Assembly: GCA_014898415.1 (NCBI GenBank)
Contig: RCTD01000028.1
Coordinates: 836,120 to 900,119, forward strand
Direction: 5' to 3'
DNA from: Stromatinia cepivora
Lineage: Eukaryota; Ascomycota; Leotiomycetes; Helotiales; Sclerotiniaceae
DNA: 64,000 nucleotides
In this document: positions 13,957 through 25,694 of the stretch, one piece after another
How positions within the stretch are numbered: position 1 is the stretch's first letter
Layout: each line of letters begins with the position of its first letter
Made by a program: the position numbers and the translations under genes
Notes under the pieces: generated by a model
Told to the model about the DNA's origin: nothing
Seen by the model: the letters and a program-made list of their open reading frames with translations, nothing else
The model's database searches: none

Positions 13957-13960
13957 GATT

Positions 13961-14840
13961 TGTTACGGGGCATTGCGCAATATTGACATTCCGAAATCAA
14001 CTTAGCTCATTTCGGAATGAGCTAGCTTATTAATCAATGCCCTAGCTTATTCACCAATGAGTTTAATTTTGGAATAAACTAGAGTATTTCGAATACACCT
14101 ATATATAATAAAATTGAGGCTATTTACAAATAAGCTAGTTCATTCATAAATATTTTTTATACTTTATTTTACTAATTCAATAAATAAATTAAAGTTTATA
14201 AGGATTTAAAGTCTATAAAACTTATACAAATTCAAAACCTATAAGGATTCAAAATTTATAAAAAAAAGTTTCAATATTATTCGTTTATTCTATATAGTAG
14301 TTCCAATTATGATTCTTATATTAATTAAACAAAAGAAAAAAACGACGATGAAATTGAGAATAGGAATAGAGGCGACGATAAGATTGAAAATAGGGGTAGG
14401 GACGATGAAGTTGAAAATATAGATAATAATTAGCTTGTAGCCCTTTATATTAATGTCGGGATAACTGTATACGGGGAAGTGAAGCTTATCAACGAACGTA
14501 GAATACTTTAGGTAGTTAATACGTTTTGATTTGCCTAAAGAGCTAGAATCTATGGAAGGTGAAGAACTATATAATGGTGCATGCCGAGGCACTAGTGCGA
14601 GCACTAGTGAGCATGTGATCCTTACCATCCTTACCATGCACGTGATTCATATTCCGACATACTAGTTTATTAGTCAATGAACTAGGATATTGAATATATT
14701 ATTTTTGTATGAACTTAGTTCATTTGTGAATGAATTTAGCTCATTTGCGAATGCCCTCACTTTTTCCAATTTCGATATCAACTAACTCATTTCGCAACCT
14801 AGTATATTTCGGAATATGGATGTTGCGCAATTCCCCGTAA
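13961..14840. mobile_element. Inverted-repeat (MITE-like) element, copy 2, 880 bp
   Basis: It opens TGTTACGGGGCATTGCGCAA at 13961 and ends at 14840 with the complement of TGTTACGGGGAATTGCGCAA. GATT at 13957-13960 is repeated at 14841-14844. The outer parts match copy 1. It is about 170 bp longer because of a GC-normal segment at roughly 14440-14650 absent from copy 1, which contains GAGGCACTAGTGCGAGCAC and a doubled CTTACCAT word. That segment may be a later insertion or captured DNA. No transposase coding is seen. Confidence 0.75.
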
Positions 14841-14844
14841 CAGA

Positions 14845-15514
14845 TTTATGGAATCAGAATCTCATAACTAGAAGTACAAGACACATCTACTAATATGTCT
14901 AAATCTAGTCCTCTCAGACTTCTCTAATCATCTTAATCCCATAGACTAACATATCTAATTGCTATTAAAATCTTCAATAACGAAGTTTTTTTTGAGGAAA
15001 AAATAAGAAATATTTACTTAAACATCTCAATATAAATTTATTAATATCTTCTAATAAGCTCGTTCCGATAGATTAATACTTCCAGTCGTCGTCTCAATCC
15101 TTTACATCCAAAGCTCTATGATAAAGCAAATAAGATATATCTAATTAGATTTTTTTATCTAACATCACTAATTCCTTCCAGTCACCTCGTCTTCGTAGTC
15201 GGATTAGTGGATGTAATTTTTATTCCGAACTCCTATGACTAGAATTCTATAACAAATCTTAAAATAAATACATCGAAATTTTTGAACTCAACTTCGCAAT
15301 TCTTTTTTAAAGCATCTCGTTCGTTCTTGTAGTCAGTACATCTAATTACTATCCCAAGCTTCCAAATCCCAAGCGTAGACAACTAAAGCTCCACTTTTAA
15401 GAAATTGAGACTAAAGGTGGAAGATTTGTATATATGAACTGAGTTCCTTAGTAGCTCATTATTTAGTTTAGATGATACTCAGAGTGCTGACTCTGAGTAA
15501 TATGGGGGGTATGG
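14845..15514. other. AT-rich intergenic DNA
   Basis: No open frame of note and no recognisable motif. Composition is intermediate between the AT-rich island and the gene region that starts about 15.7 kb, so it is the island's edge. Confidence 0.5.
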
Positions 15515-15622
15515 CATTACAGTGACAGACAACATTACAGTGACAGGCAACATTACAGTGACAGGCAACATTACAGTGACAGGCAACATTACAGTGACAG
15601 GCAACATTACAGTGACAGGCAA
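15515..15622. repeat. 18-bp minisatellite, six units
   Basis: The unit CATTACAGTGACAGGCAA starts at 15515, 15533, 15551, 15569, 15587 and 15605. Only the first differs (CAGACAA), so the array is young or homogenised. It lies about 370 bp beyond the stop codon of the next gene, in its downstream flank. There are no spacers and no cas-like genes. Confidence 0.95.
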
Positions 15623-15990
15623 TTTGCAGTACTAGTTCTTGTCCAAAAGCATTATTATCATATTATCTACAACGCATAAAGTACTCGTACTAAAAAGAAA
15701 ACCCTGCTACATCTCCTCAGCGGTAGGAATTCCTCCTCGATGTTGACGAAAATTTGTGCATATCTCAGTGAAACTGCCCTGTCCCCCGATAAACCCCTCG
15801 AAATACACAATGAATGAAATAATAGGAGACAAAGCTGAATACCAAACGCTCGTGGCCTTAATTACCTCAATGAAAAAGAGAATACTGCAGGAACCCAATT
15901 CATAGACCGCATAATTCAGACTAGAGAATCTCATGACAACAACGAGATGACCGAAGCATAAACTTGTTTGAAAATGTGGTCTAGAATAGA

Positions 15991-18132
15991 CTACTGTAAT
16001 TTCTTACACTCTTCGCAGTATAGCCTGCCTTTCTGCATTGTGACACTTTCCCTAGGACACAAAAAGCATTTGCCTTTGCTAGACTCTGCATTCCAAACGC
16101 TCTGACTGGGCATGGGCTTCGATGGTTTGCCGTTAGATTTTCCGCCATTCGTCGCAGAACTTGAAATGTTTCCGGTAGAAGTCGGTGGCTGGGAACCTGG
16201 CGGAATAAGTTGTGATTTGGCCTTAGAGGCAGGCTTTGGTAGTGTCGGGAGTGGTTTACGGTGCATATCGGATGCTGCCGTGGCGACAATTGACGTTTGA
16301 TTAACTTGCGCTGTATTATTCATTGCGTCATGTGCTGCCACTACGGATTCGAGACGATTAACAAGTGCAATTGCTTCGGCAACAGCGGGACTTGCTTGTC
16401 CATATTCTGCCGCTGCAAAGGCAAAGAACATTCTTCGGAAGAACATCAGATCGTACCCTATGAGGAGGCTATTATTCACAGCCCAGGTATGTACCCCACA
16501 GCGGTAAAGTTGCAAAGACACTTCAAGGAATCTGGAAAGGTCACCGACTAAGGGTGCTATGCCATCGATCTCGCAAAGATATCCAAGGGCTCCACTTTCC
16601 TTGCTGCGAGCAAGTATTCTGAAAAAATTAGTGACACCTCGACTATCACCAGACGCTCCGATCAGCGTATTTATCTCTCGGAAAATGTTAAGCTGATTGT
16701 ATCGTAGCGCCTCTTCAAGGACTTGTGAACTTCTGCCCGGACTCTTTTCTTCAAGCTTGAGTAACCTCTGAGAGGTTTCATCTCTCTTGCGGTACATATA
16801 GCTGTCTAATAGTCTGGTAGGTCGTCCTTCAGATAGAGTAGTAACTTCGTCCATTAAGGCAAAGAGCCCCGCATCTTCTAGCTGCAAGAGCTTTTCGAGG
16901 TAGTGTTGGGTTTTAGGCCCAACACGCGTCGATAGGTTCGTAACGGTTTGAAACATACCATTCTGGTGCCGTCTAAGAAAGAGATTCGAATGCTTTTCGG
17001 CATCATAACCAAGAGACAACGCCACCGAGTTGAATACGCCCAACAGTCCTCTCTGCTTTAGCTCAGCGAAGTGTCTTACATTCTTTTCGCTCCAAGATCG
17101 TTCACCATGAAGGTAGCCTTTGGATATATCTTGGATCAAGCCTCCCGAGAAAGAATCCAGTACATACTGAAGAAATTGGAGTCTATTTTTGCCGTGCCCA
17201 TCGCTCAATAATTGTAGCTGACGCAGAAACCGAATTCCATCTTGTGAAATAATCGCAGTTAACATTCGTAGCTCATCATCCAGATCCTCAATCGCTGCAC
17301 GATCGCAGATTTTTCCAACATGCAACCATACTTTCTCGACGACAGTGAGTGGAGGTAGCTTCTCTTCTGCCAATGTAGTATTGACTGTATTTGTCGCAGT
17401 GCGTCGAGGTGGCTCCTTATTATCTCTATTAGTAAATATACTTCGGAATAGTGCAAATGACTTACAACGTATACAATATCTGACACGGCGGTAAATGATC
17501 TATCGTTGGGATGTTCCCTGGTGATTGCTGTGGCAGTTACCTATGAAAGGCGACAGACATCGAGAGCCCTTCTGTATTCCGGGGTACCGATGCTTGACTT
17601 AGGGACTCCCCTGTTCTCGAGACGATCGAAAAGTTTCGACATCGCCTTAGCTTCCAGATAAATCAAGAAGTCCTTAACTTCCTTCGGATTAGAGCCACTT
17701 TCGTAGACACCTTCGGCCAGTTCTGCGATGAAGTCTGTGAGGAGATCCTCTGTTCTTGGATTCTTCCAGTCGAACGAAGGCGGAGGGTTGTTCTATGGAT
17801 AGTTAGAGAGAACCCCAGAGCTTGGGATAATTAGGGTTACTTACTTGAATCCAGCGCAGGGCTTGTTTGGCTAGATCGATCTTTGCTTCGTTGTTGTTCC
17901 TGACTTTATTCTTTGGGCGGAACTCTGGAATTTTGCTGAAGATATATGATCCGGATAAAACCAGCGTCAATCTATTGTGTTCGGAAATGTAGTTGGGAGG
18001 GTCGCATCTGTGCTTCTCGCAGTAGTCGTAAAGCTCATGAACTGGACCAGTCTTGCTCTCAACGTTCTCGCCGTGTTTCAATTTATTCCTGCGCTGGTGG
18101 CGTGAATCATTGCTGTCAGTGTTGGCGTTCAT
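15991..18132 (-). CDS. dsRNA-binding-like protein with C-terminal Cys4 motif, multi-exon
   Basis: Exon 1 is 18132-17845: ATG in MNANTD, 96 codons. Its PVHELYDYCEKH...ALRWIQ region has the alpha-beta-beta-beta-alpha look of a double-stranded RNA-binding motif. Intron 17844-17793 has GTAAGT, a CTAAC branch and TAG. The next exon starts at 17792 (NNPPPSFDWKN). Intron 17465-17416 is also canonical, and the last exon runs from 17415 to TAG at 15991-15993. The C-terminus has a Ser/Pro/Lys-rich linker, then C-x2-C-x13-C-x2-C, a probable zinc ribbon. Between 17792 and 17466 the frame is continuous except for TAG at 17541-17543. A third intron must remove it, perhaps the 60 bp from GTACCC to a CACAG acceptor (phase fits, donor weak), or the gene is interrupted. 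The helical middle of the last exon matches no family I know; a nucleic-acid role is inferred. Confidence 0.7.
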
Positions 18133-19400
18133 GATGGCAGATCTTTTCACAACCTTGTCGTGTTTGTCAATGTGAGAAGAAAATAGTTGTGCCTAATTGT
18201 TGATGGTTTGAAATTGAAAAGGTCGGTCGAAGAATCTAGTATTGAAGAAAGATAGAAAGCTCGCTTGTTTTTGAAAAAAGAAAAGAAATTAAAATTGAAA
18301 TTGGGGCACCGATTGAATTTGGATTGCGTGCTGTGAAATTCACTTACTGAAATTTTACTCTTTACTTGCACTTCGCATTTTGGGCCATATCAAGCCTTCT
18401 TGGAGGACTGGCGGATAATACTTGAATCAGCGGGGCGTACGCCAAGAGAGACAATTAGGGACCACAGTGGAACGTCTTCTGGCTGGCTCTAGGAGCATAT
18501 GGAGCATTACATGGGGAGCTGTCGCGGGGACGGGGTGGAATGGGGGTGGCCGTAAGGGCTGGACTCGGCTTAGCAAACCGGACTGCTTGTGGGCTGATAG
18601 AAAGATTATGAAAGACGGCAGTAAACATGTACAAGAGAAAGATACTTTGAACTTCCCTTCACAGATTAGACACGAGAAACGCAGGACAACAAGCTGGACT
18701 AAGGTAATATCTTGAGTTCATCAAAATATAGATATTTGAAGCTAAACGATCGGATATACATAGTAAAGATTAAATCACGAATTCTACCTGTATATTGAAT
18801 TGTAGAAAGGCAGATTGGACCAGGTGAGAAAGCTTCTTGAACTTTCCAGATGATAGTTTCATTTTTTTGCAATCTGAGAAGAAAAATAACCTTGCAGTAT
18901 AGTCAGAGAAGAAAATTGATAGAAGTGATTGGAGTCAAAAGAAAACGAAAACTATTTTCTCTTGAAGTTTGGCTGTTCAAGGATCCCACCATCTTTTGTT
19001 TGAACTAACTGGCGATGAAGGTGATTGTGATTTAGCTTTATGGATTGAATAGTAGATCCCGAGTCCAAGTGAAAACCGCAAAGACAAGGAATTGATACTT
19101 GAGCTAAGTTAGGCTACGAATTCAAAGCCATGATGGATGAATTGATGTCTTCAGCAGGCTCTGCTTCATAGTGGAATTGCAAAATTTGGGAACTTTAGCA
19201 CGCTGATTTCACAGATTTGTGGCAATAATTAACGTCCTTGGTGGTTGATGTTGAGACGACGATCTAGATTATCATAGTGGCAAGATACAAATGAGAGAGG
19301 TCGACTTACAGTGTTCTGAGAGGATCATGAGAGAGATCAGAGGCGACCAAATGAGAACTCACTTGAAAGATGGAGAGACAATTTGGGTAATTAAGGGGTT
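18133..19400. other. Intergenic DNA upstream of the dsRNA-binding-like gene
   Basis: Contains the gene's 5' flank. Open frames of 97 codons (18422-18715) and 67 codons (19291-19494) on the plus strand have unbiased composition and no recognisable domain, so I do not call them genes. No RNA gene was seen. Confidence 0.5.
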
Positions 19401-19803
19401 CAGCAGCAAACGCCAGAGCGTATATAGTCAAGTAATGGAGGGAAGTGTAATGAAGAACATGGGTAGATTGATTTTCGGGAAGACCCGGCCATAAACTCCC
19501 AGTAAAAAGCGTGACACTGCTTGCAGTGGTCCATAAACCTGGATTCTAGATCACGACTATCAGAAAGATTATTCATAGAGTAAAGATGTTTCCAGTATTC
19601 GGGCCCAGTGCAAAAGAACTTTGCGTGGCAACCACCACTTTTGATGAATGGGGAAAGGAGCTGCCGCAAAACAATCACCAGAACATAAAGATGGGATTTA
19701 GATTGCTTCACCTCAATGATCACATTTACTAGAGATCCGCTATGAGCATAGGGTAAGCAAGACAGCGAGTTTACCAACCTGTAGTCATCGATGAAGATCT
19801 GAT
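19400..19803 (-). other. Possible single exon of an unknown gene
   Basis: Minus-strand frame of about 134 codons without an in-frame ATG at its beginning, preceded by a splice-acceptor-like GCGGTCTAG. It starts HPTDQIFIDDYR and has several Cys/His residues near its end (DHCKQCH). Composition looks protein-like. No convincing donor or first exon was found upstream, where the DNA at 19810-20200 is AT-rich. It could be a terminal exon, a gene relic or chance. No family recognised. Confidence 0.3.
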
Positions 19804-22231
19804 CTGTAGGGTGCTAGACCGCAACGAAGGGCGCATAAGTGTTTATTCAAATAAACATTTTGCTATTGAAGTTTTTTTCGTGCCTTCTTAACAGAGGAAA
19901 CCGAACACGGAAGTGACACTGTACAAACAATTCGAAATTCCATGGTAAATGTGAAATGCGATTAAAAATGCTAGTTGTAATTATGCTTTTTTACCGATAG
20001 AAGATTTGAACGTAAAAAGGTATATCGGAATAATATAAGATAACGAGGACAAAGTACAGAGCAAACGACACTCCAGACCCAGGTTAAGTTGGCACACCAT
20101 CTTTTTCCTTTTATACTACATAGCAGTATTAAACAATGTACCCATCCAGTCATTGAAATTCTAATAGAGCAGTACTCTATCAATCTAATCCAAGTAGATA
20201 ACAACGCGGAAAATGTAATTAATAGACGCTTGAAAATACCAGATTACAGATTCAACATTTCCGAATCTGTTCAACTTATATTCATTACGAATGTCCATCT
20301 ACGAATATACGTCAAATTATTCACGTGAGCCGTGGTTTGAATTCCGAATGCTGTGACATGGTCGCTCACATAATGGAAGACTGGATATGTAGTTTGGATG
20401 CTACGCCGTCAACGGGAAGCCAAGGACTACATTCATTAATTTAGCTGCAAATGTGATCTGGATATATGTATGATACACTATCCTACATTAAAAGGCAAAG
20501 GTCACAGGACCCATGACTACCTACTGTCAGGTCCTCACGCGGCCGTTCATTGCGCGAGGACGCTGGTAAAGATCCACAGTGATATTTTTTCGACATATTT
20601 CTCATAGGTGCTTTGCATAGGAGCTAGTGTATTACTAATTGGAAGAAAAGAACGAAATAAGATGGCTAAGATGCTTAATCCAACCGCTTGACCATGATGT
20701 ATAGACGGAAAGCAAAGGCATAATTATTTACACGTGAGGGGAAACAAAAAACAACAAGACCAAAAAGATTAAAAAAAATGAAACACAAAAAGAGAAGCAC
20801 TGCTCCAAAGCTAGACCTACATGGAATGTGTGGCATAGATCTAAATCGGACCGCCCGTGACAGCCAAACTGAGATAATTCAAACAAACTAATAAGGCGAT
20901 GGACTGAAGCAATGATACCAGACCACTGCGCCATACTACTTCTATTGTGGTGTATTATCGTGTTACTTTGATATAAGTAGTACCAGCAAGCGAGCTTGCA
21001 TGAATGTTTGTGCAACAATTGAAAAATTGTCTATACACCACGCTTCTCGACTTTGTGACATACCAGATAGATAAACGTAGAGGTGGGATCTGTTCTAGCT
21101 ATTGGTATTCATAACATTCTTAGGTACCATAATGAGCTTCAAACTGTTCTATTATTACCCACCTATGCAGAGGTGCTCCTTGTTATCAAGAAAAACTCCA
21201 TTAACTCGATCGAAAATCCGGTCAAAGGCTCTACAGAATAGGAGTTTCTCCAGAAAATTGATATGCTTCAACTACCAGTAGAAGAGGATCCTGGATGCTT
21301 TCAACTCATTGTAATATCGGAAGTCATCACCGACGATATTTACTCCAACGCTTCAACCTCGTCGATGGTTGTTCCTGTATATCTCGCTTACGACTTTACC
21401 CATGTTTAATTGGCCCACAATTCAACTGACCTAAAGTCCAATTTCACTACAGATTTTCGATCGAAGTTCAATGATATTGACCAGAAATAAATACTGATAT
21501 GATAGACGACAAGTTACACGAAAGGGAGCCACACAAGCTAGATCTTAAATTTAATTTGTGTTGCCGACAGGTCCAGATCAACCTGAGGCAGAAGATTAGT
21601 TCACCTTCGGTAAATGGCTTAGCAAGAAAACCTTAGAGGCCGGGCGTTGATACTAACTATTCGCATTGTCTAATCAAATTGAGGAGAATGTTGACCTACA
21701 TTGTGGTTTGAATTTGATTTTCACCTCGAGGGCTTCAGTTATCTCTCACCTGGTGATCATTTTGGTTCAGCATTACAAAAATGAGATTCCATGGGCCTTT
21801 TTGCATCAAAACCCTAAACGTATCTCAAGGTGTGTTTGTCCTTTGGTCAAATTAAACTATATTGAGGCAGTGAATGAACGGCAGAGATATCCCCTATCTC
21901 TATCGTAATCTTGATACGGGTCAAACCCAAAACTTATTTCAAGCTCAGCATTTCTGGCCGTACTTCTGTCCATTTTGCTACTCTAGTACAGCTTGGATTG
22001 AGCTACGGTAATGACCGACCCGCCCCCCATAAATTTAAGAGCTACTTCTATTAAATATTTAATGACCTACATCTACAACTATTCAATAACATCCAAAAAC
22101 ACCATTTCCTTCAGCCAAACCCTTCATCAACCATTTACCGACGTCCAGAAATCATATTCATCAATCACAATCTCCACCACTTCATCGACTAACATCCACA
22201 GGACCTTCTCCACTATCACAAAATCGCAAAG
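19804..22231. other. Intergenic DNA
   Basis: No supported gene across about 2.4 kb. Open frames under 100 codons on both strands lack homology and start context. The last 200 bp (22030-22231) are rich in C and A with repeated CATCAAC/CCAC words, which fits the promoter and 5' leader of the gene that starts at 22232. Confidence 0.5.
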
Positions 22232-22737
22232 ATGATGGATCCAAAGAAATACGAAGAGCTCCTCCAGCAAGAAGACCAATATCGTGAAAAGTACAATGTA
22301 CACATATATCTCAAACTTACTACTGGTCCGGACAGCAAGAATCCCACTGAGCTACCGATGCACAGTGCTGTTATGACCGTAACTGGCGAAAGCTTTGTCG
22401 CCAGAGACAGCCCTGTTTTTAAAAGCGACGATCATGGTGCTTTCTACAGACAAATTGATGCGCTGGTTAATGTCCGTATCAAACTCGTTGAATGGTTCAA
22501 GGTAAAAGCTACCACTATTAAGTCTTTGGTTGAGAAATGAAGAATCGCCTGTACTGATATTGGCATATGTAGGAAATGAATATCAAAGGTGTCATGTCAT
22601 ATGAAGATGAACAAGCCTATATTACTCGTGGTGATTTAAGGCATACGCTGAGTGGAATATTGAGCAATGCTGGGGAATACGGTGATTGGCTCTCGAGACG
22701 TAGGGCAGAGTTTTTGGAGATGGGTTTAGTAGATTGA
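22232..22737 (+). CDS. Hypothetical two-exon protein, 144 aa
   Basis: Exon 1 is 22232-22501 (90 codons, ATGATGG after a pyrimidine-rich leader). The intron at 22502-22572 has a GTAAAA donor, a CTGAT branch-like site and a TAG acceptor. Exon 2 is 22573-22737 (54 codons plus TGA). Both junctions fall between codons, and reading through the intron would end after 12 more codons, so the spliced form is the better model. The protein is soluble and charged. The second exon has a helical, basic stretch (GDWLSRRRAEFLEMGL) and no signal peptide or membrane segment. I do not recognise the family. Context gives no functional hint. A second methionine directly follows the first, so the exact start is uncertain by one codon. 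Confidence 0.7.
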
Positions 22738-22904
22738 TTGGTGCTCGGCCCAAAGCAGAATATCTGTGGTGCTACAGCAACTTGATTGAGATAAAACACA
22801 AAACCTTTTCATCGACTTGTGTTAATATCTACTCAAAGTATGAGACTTCTTTAGAATAATGGGAATATTGCTGTTTGAGCACAAAGTGGATCTACCATTC
22901 GAAT

Positions 22905-23480
22905 TTACATGAGGAAAAACCGTGTCTCACCTTCCAGGACTTTTATGTATACCCATAAAATTCGTACCATAAGCTTTATCAGCAGCGTTTCGTCTTGGCC
23001 TGTAAGCCAATGCCCAATAAGTGATGACAAAAAACAGGCATGGCACGATCCCAGATGATCGGGCAATCCAGAGCGTAGAATCGGAATCAATTGTACTGAA
23101 TTAATATTACCGATTATCACAAAATGACAACTATTTGAATTCCTTGTTTGTTGAAAGTCAGTGCCTAACTTAACCTTTACGTAACTGCACATTCACGATG
23201 GTCTCAAGTTCCTGTGACTGGCTCCCAACAGAACACGTATCAGCTCCCAACGTACTCAACATATTGAAAAATGGCCCTGGCTCATATTCAGCATGATAAT
23301 CCGTATTCTCAGTTCGTCGGATCACCTACGCCATTTACGTTCGCCGAAGAGCCAAGGTAAATTGCAGAAAGCATAATGAAATCTCCAATCCAACTCATCA
23401 ATTCAGGGCAACAGCAAAACATACTTACAGATTACACTCATAGGAAACGTCAGCCCGGTAGGGCCACATAATTTACAGTT
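22905..23480 (-). pseudogene. Degraded gene, probably a membrane protein
   Basis: Three coding-like blocks occur in order on the minus strand. Around 23420-23480 a block has a C-x2-C pair (NCKLCGPTGLTF) followed by a perfect GTAAGT. Around 23170-23325 about 50 codons start VIRRTENTDYHAEY and end ELETIVNVQL before a GTAAAG donor. Around 22915-23085 a hydrophobic segment VPCLFFVITYWALAYRPR ends a further block. Exon phases do not join cleanly, and no start was found, so I call it a pseudogene or a gene with unresolved splicing. The opposite strand also has a short ATG-led frame at 23270. No family recognised. Confidence 0.35.
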
Positions 23481-23890
23481 TCCTTGTACCTGTGTTGCCG
23501 GGTAAACTTCGGGTTTTGATATTATCCGAAGTATGAAAGGGGAATACATCCACCTCAAGCAAGGAGCCACAAAGATTAGATTAATGACAAAGAGTTTTAT
23601 TATTTGAATTTAAAATTCAGAAAGTCAATCCAGCCTATTTAATGAGCTGCAAATAGCCCTTTATCAGTACCTCGAAAAATATGCTATAAATACGATGACC
23701 CCCTTGCCTACCTCCTAACCTTGAAATACTAAAGCCTAATCTCCATCTAAAAGCCACTGCCGATGAAACATGTCCTATATTATAAGCCTGTCGATCAGAA
23801 TCGTAGAGCTAATACTCAAAATGGAATGATTTAGGGAATCCTAAAAGCTTAAAGCAAACCCATATTTGGGGGAGACTCTAGTAGTAAGGT

Positions 23891-24722
23891 TCAAGGTGAT
23901 TTTCGTGCACACAGAAACGACGAATCTGCGATGGTTGCAAGTGTTTTCGCTCTTTTTGCAGCCCTGTTTCTGGCTTGCTTGCTTAGCTTTCGTGGCACCT
24001 CGACACCGACATCGATATCGCTAATCTCCGCGTCCTCATCCCTAGTCCTCTTGGTCCCGCGTCTATTATTGCTGCAGGTGGTCTCGGACTGAAGCTAGAT
24101 AAGAAAATACGTCAGCTGTAAGATTAGAAGAAAATAATGAAGCTAATCTGACTTACCTGTGCCGCATCATTGGACATTCTAGCGTCTGGTTTTGTGCCAG
24201 AGACGTCGACTCCAGGTTGATCTTGAGATGCAAAATAATCGCGGAATTTGACTTCTTTATTGATAGAAGCCTCACACTTATCCGCAAATTGATGGTACTG
24301 TGAGGGGATTGACTGCATCTTCGCTTTCAGTTCAATATATTGTTTTTCCTCTTCATAAGTCATCGGGAACGTGGCGCGATTATCCTCATCAGTATGGATT
24401 CCATATGTGACTAGACCTAGAATATTGCCGTTACATACCCCGAACCAGGCCATTGCCCGGGAGGATAGACCAGCCCCCGACTCCAGTCTCCCAGGCACAT
24501 CGACCCGATTTTTGAATACCGGGCAGCCCCTAATTCCAAAGCAACCACCGACCTTATATTTGCAACAATTGCGCCACCTTTATGTTTGTGAGTAGCTAGA
24601 CACAAAATCAATCCTTCGCGAGACATAGAGGTGAAATATATGAGTGTCTCAAAGCCATAGATTTCACGAAGTATATTGACTTCGCGTGCAAAAGAATCCT
24701 TGATCTCTTCAGGTGAAGACAT
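23891..24722 (-). CDS. Hypothetical protein with basic C-terminal exon, frame break unresolved
   Basis: It starts at 24722 (MSSPEEIKDSF). The first frame remains open to about 24417. A second frame, open from about 24580 to the donor at 24156, carries GLVTYGIHTDEDN and EEEKQYIELKAKM. The two must be joined between 24420 and 24580, either by an intron (a GTAAC branch and TTCTAG acceptor lie near 24420-24440, but no strong donor in phase) or a frameshift. Intron 24156-24095 is canonical (GTAAGT, CTGAC branch, TAG). The last exon, 24094-23891, reads in phase for 67 codons and is rich in Arg/Lys (RRGTKRTRDEDAE; KLSKQARNRAAKRAK), resembling nuclear-localisation sequence. No family recognised. Confidence 0.55.
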
Positions 24723-25199
24723 TACGAACTGTTTGTGTTGGAGATATTGGACAAAGAATGGTTTCTGGATGATTGCGAGAATAGTGCTGTGATTCAGGTG
24801 CGTGTAATATGGTTATGGCACTGTGAAATACATACATGTCTCCTTTTGAAGGTCCTTCCTTCGCAGTTGATATTTGAGTGAATCAACACGAGGCTATACG
24901 GGATACTTAAAAAGGCAGGAGAATCATGAAGCTATTCATTTGTTATACCATAGATAGCCTCGTTATCTCCGATTCACCTAGTCCACCCCAAAAATGAATT
25001 TGTTCCCAAAACACTCCCTCTATCAGACCGCATGGCTTGCTTGGGGCACGATAAACCATAAAACAATTTCATGAGCGCGGCATCTTGAGCATTTATACTT
25101 CTAAATATGTTCTTTCGACATATCACATTCTTAAATTTCATCATCTCGAATCAACAAACATCCATCCACCCAAAATAATCCACAGTAAAGTCAGCCCTT

Positions 25200-25694
25200 G
25201 GAGCTGACGCTCGCGTCAAGAAAAAGAATGCCAAAAAAAGATCATCAGAAGCAGCCGCTCACTTCCCAAGCGTTCAAGGAGCCACACGGCATATCTCAAA
25301 TGTCTAAATTTAGACGCAGTCTCAATATCGAGAAGAGAATTCTGTCCCTAGATCTCCATGCAAAGTTTGCTGTCCCTAAGAGCCTAACCTTTCTCTCGAT
25401 AGACGAAGCACAGAGTCTGTAGTGCAAAGAAAGATATTGCTCGACAAGCATTGGATAGGGTTATTGAGAGAAAAATCAAAATCTAACGTCACTTCAAAAT
25501 CATACTAACCATACACATAGCTGAATATCAGATTCCCTTACTTCTGGGAATCTATCGATATCAAAGAGCTCGTTACCGATCGCCTCGCGGAGTTAGCTGA
25601 AAGAGCTTTTGTACATATGCCTAGCATGGAGGAGGTAAAGAGGTACATGGATTTTTTGCAGGAAAGATCATCAACAAACGCGCAGCTGGCTTAA
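25200..25694 (+). other. Coding-like blocks of a small gene or gene relic
   Basis: The clearest block is 25518-25694: after a TACTAAC branch and ACATAG acceptor it reads LNIRFPYFWESIDIKELVTD and continues to TAA, 58 codons, acidic and helical. A preceding block at 25411-25465 (SAKKDIARQALDR) follows a TCGATAG acceptor and could join it in phase through a GTTATT donor, a poor consensus. Lysine-rich stretches lie in two frames at 25200-25400, with no clear start. It may be a short gene with three or four exons or a decayed one. Product unknown. Confidence 0.35.

Noticed and set aside
15515..15622. CRISPR-like regular repeats
   Set aside because: Units are directly adjacent with no spacers, and the genome is eukaryotic; it is a minisatellite.
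18422..18715. 97-codon plus-strand gene
   Set aside because: No domain, odd composition for this genome, and no flanking splice or leader signals.
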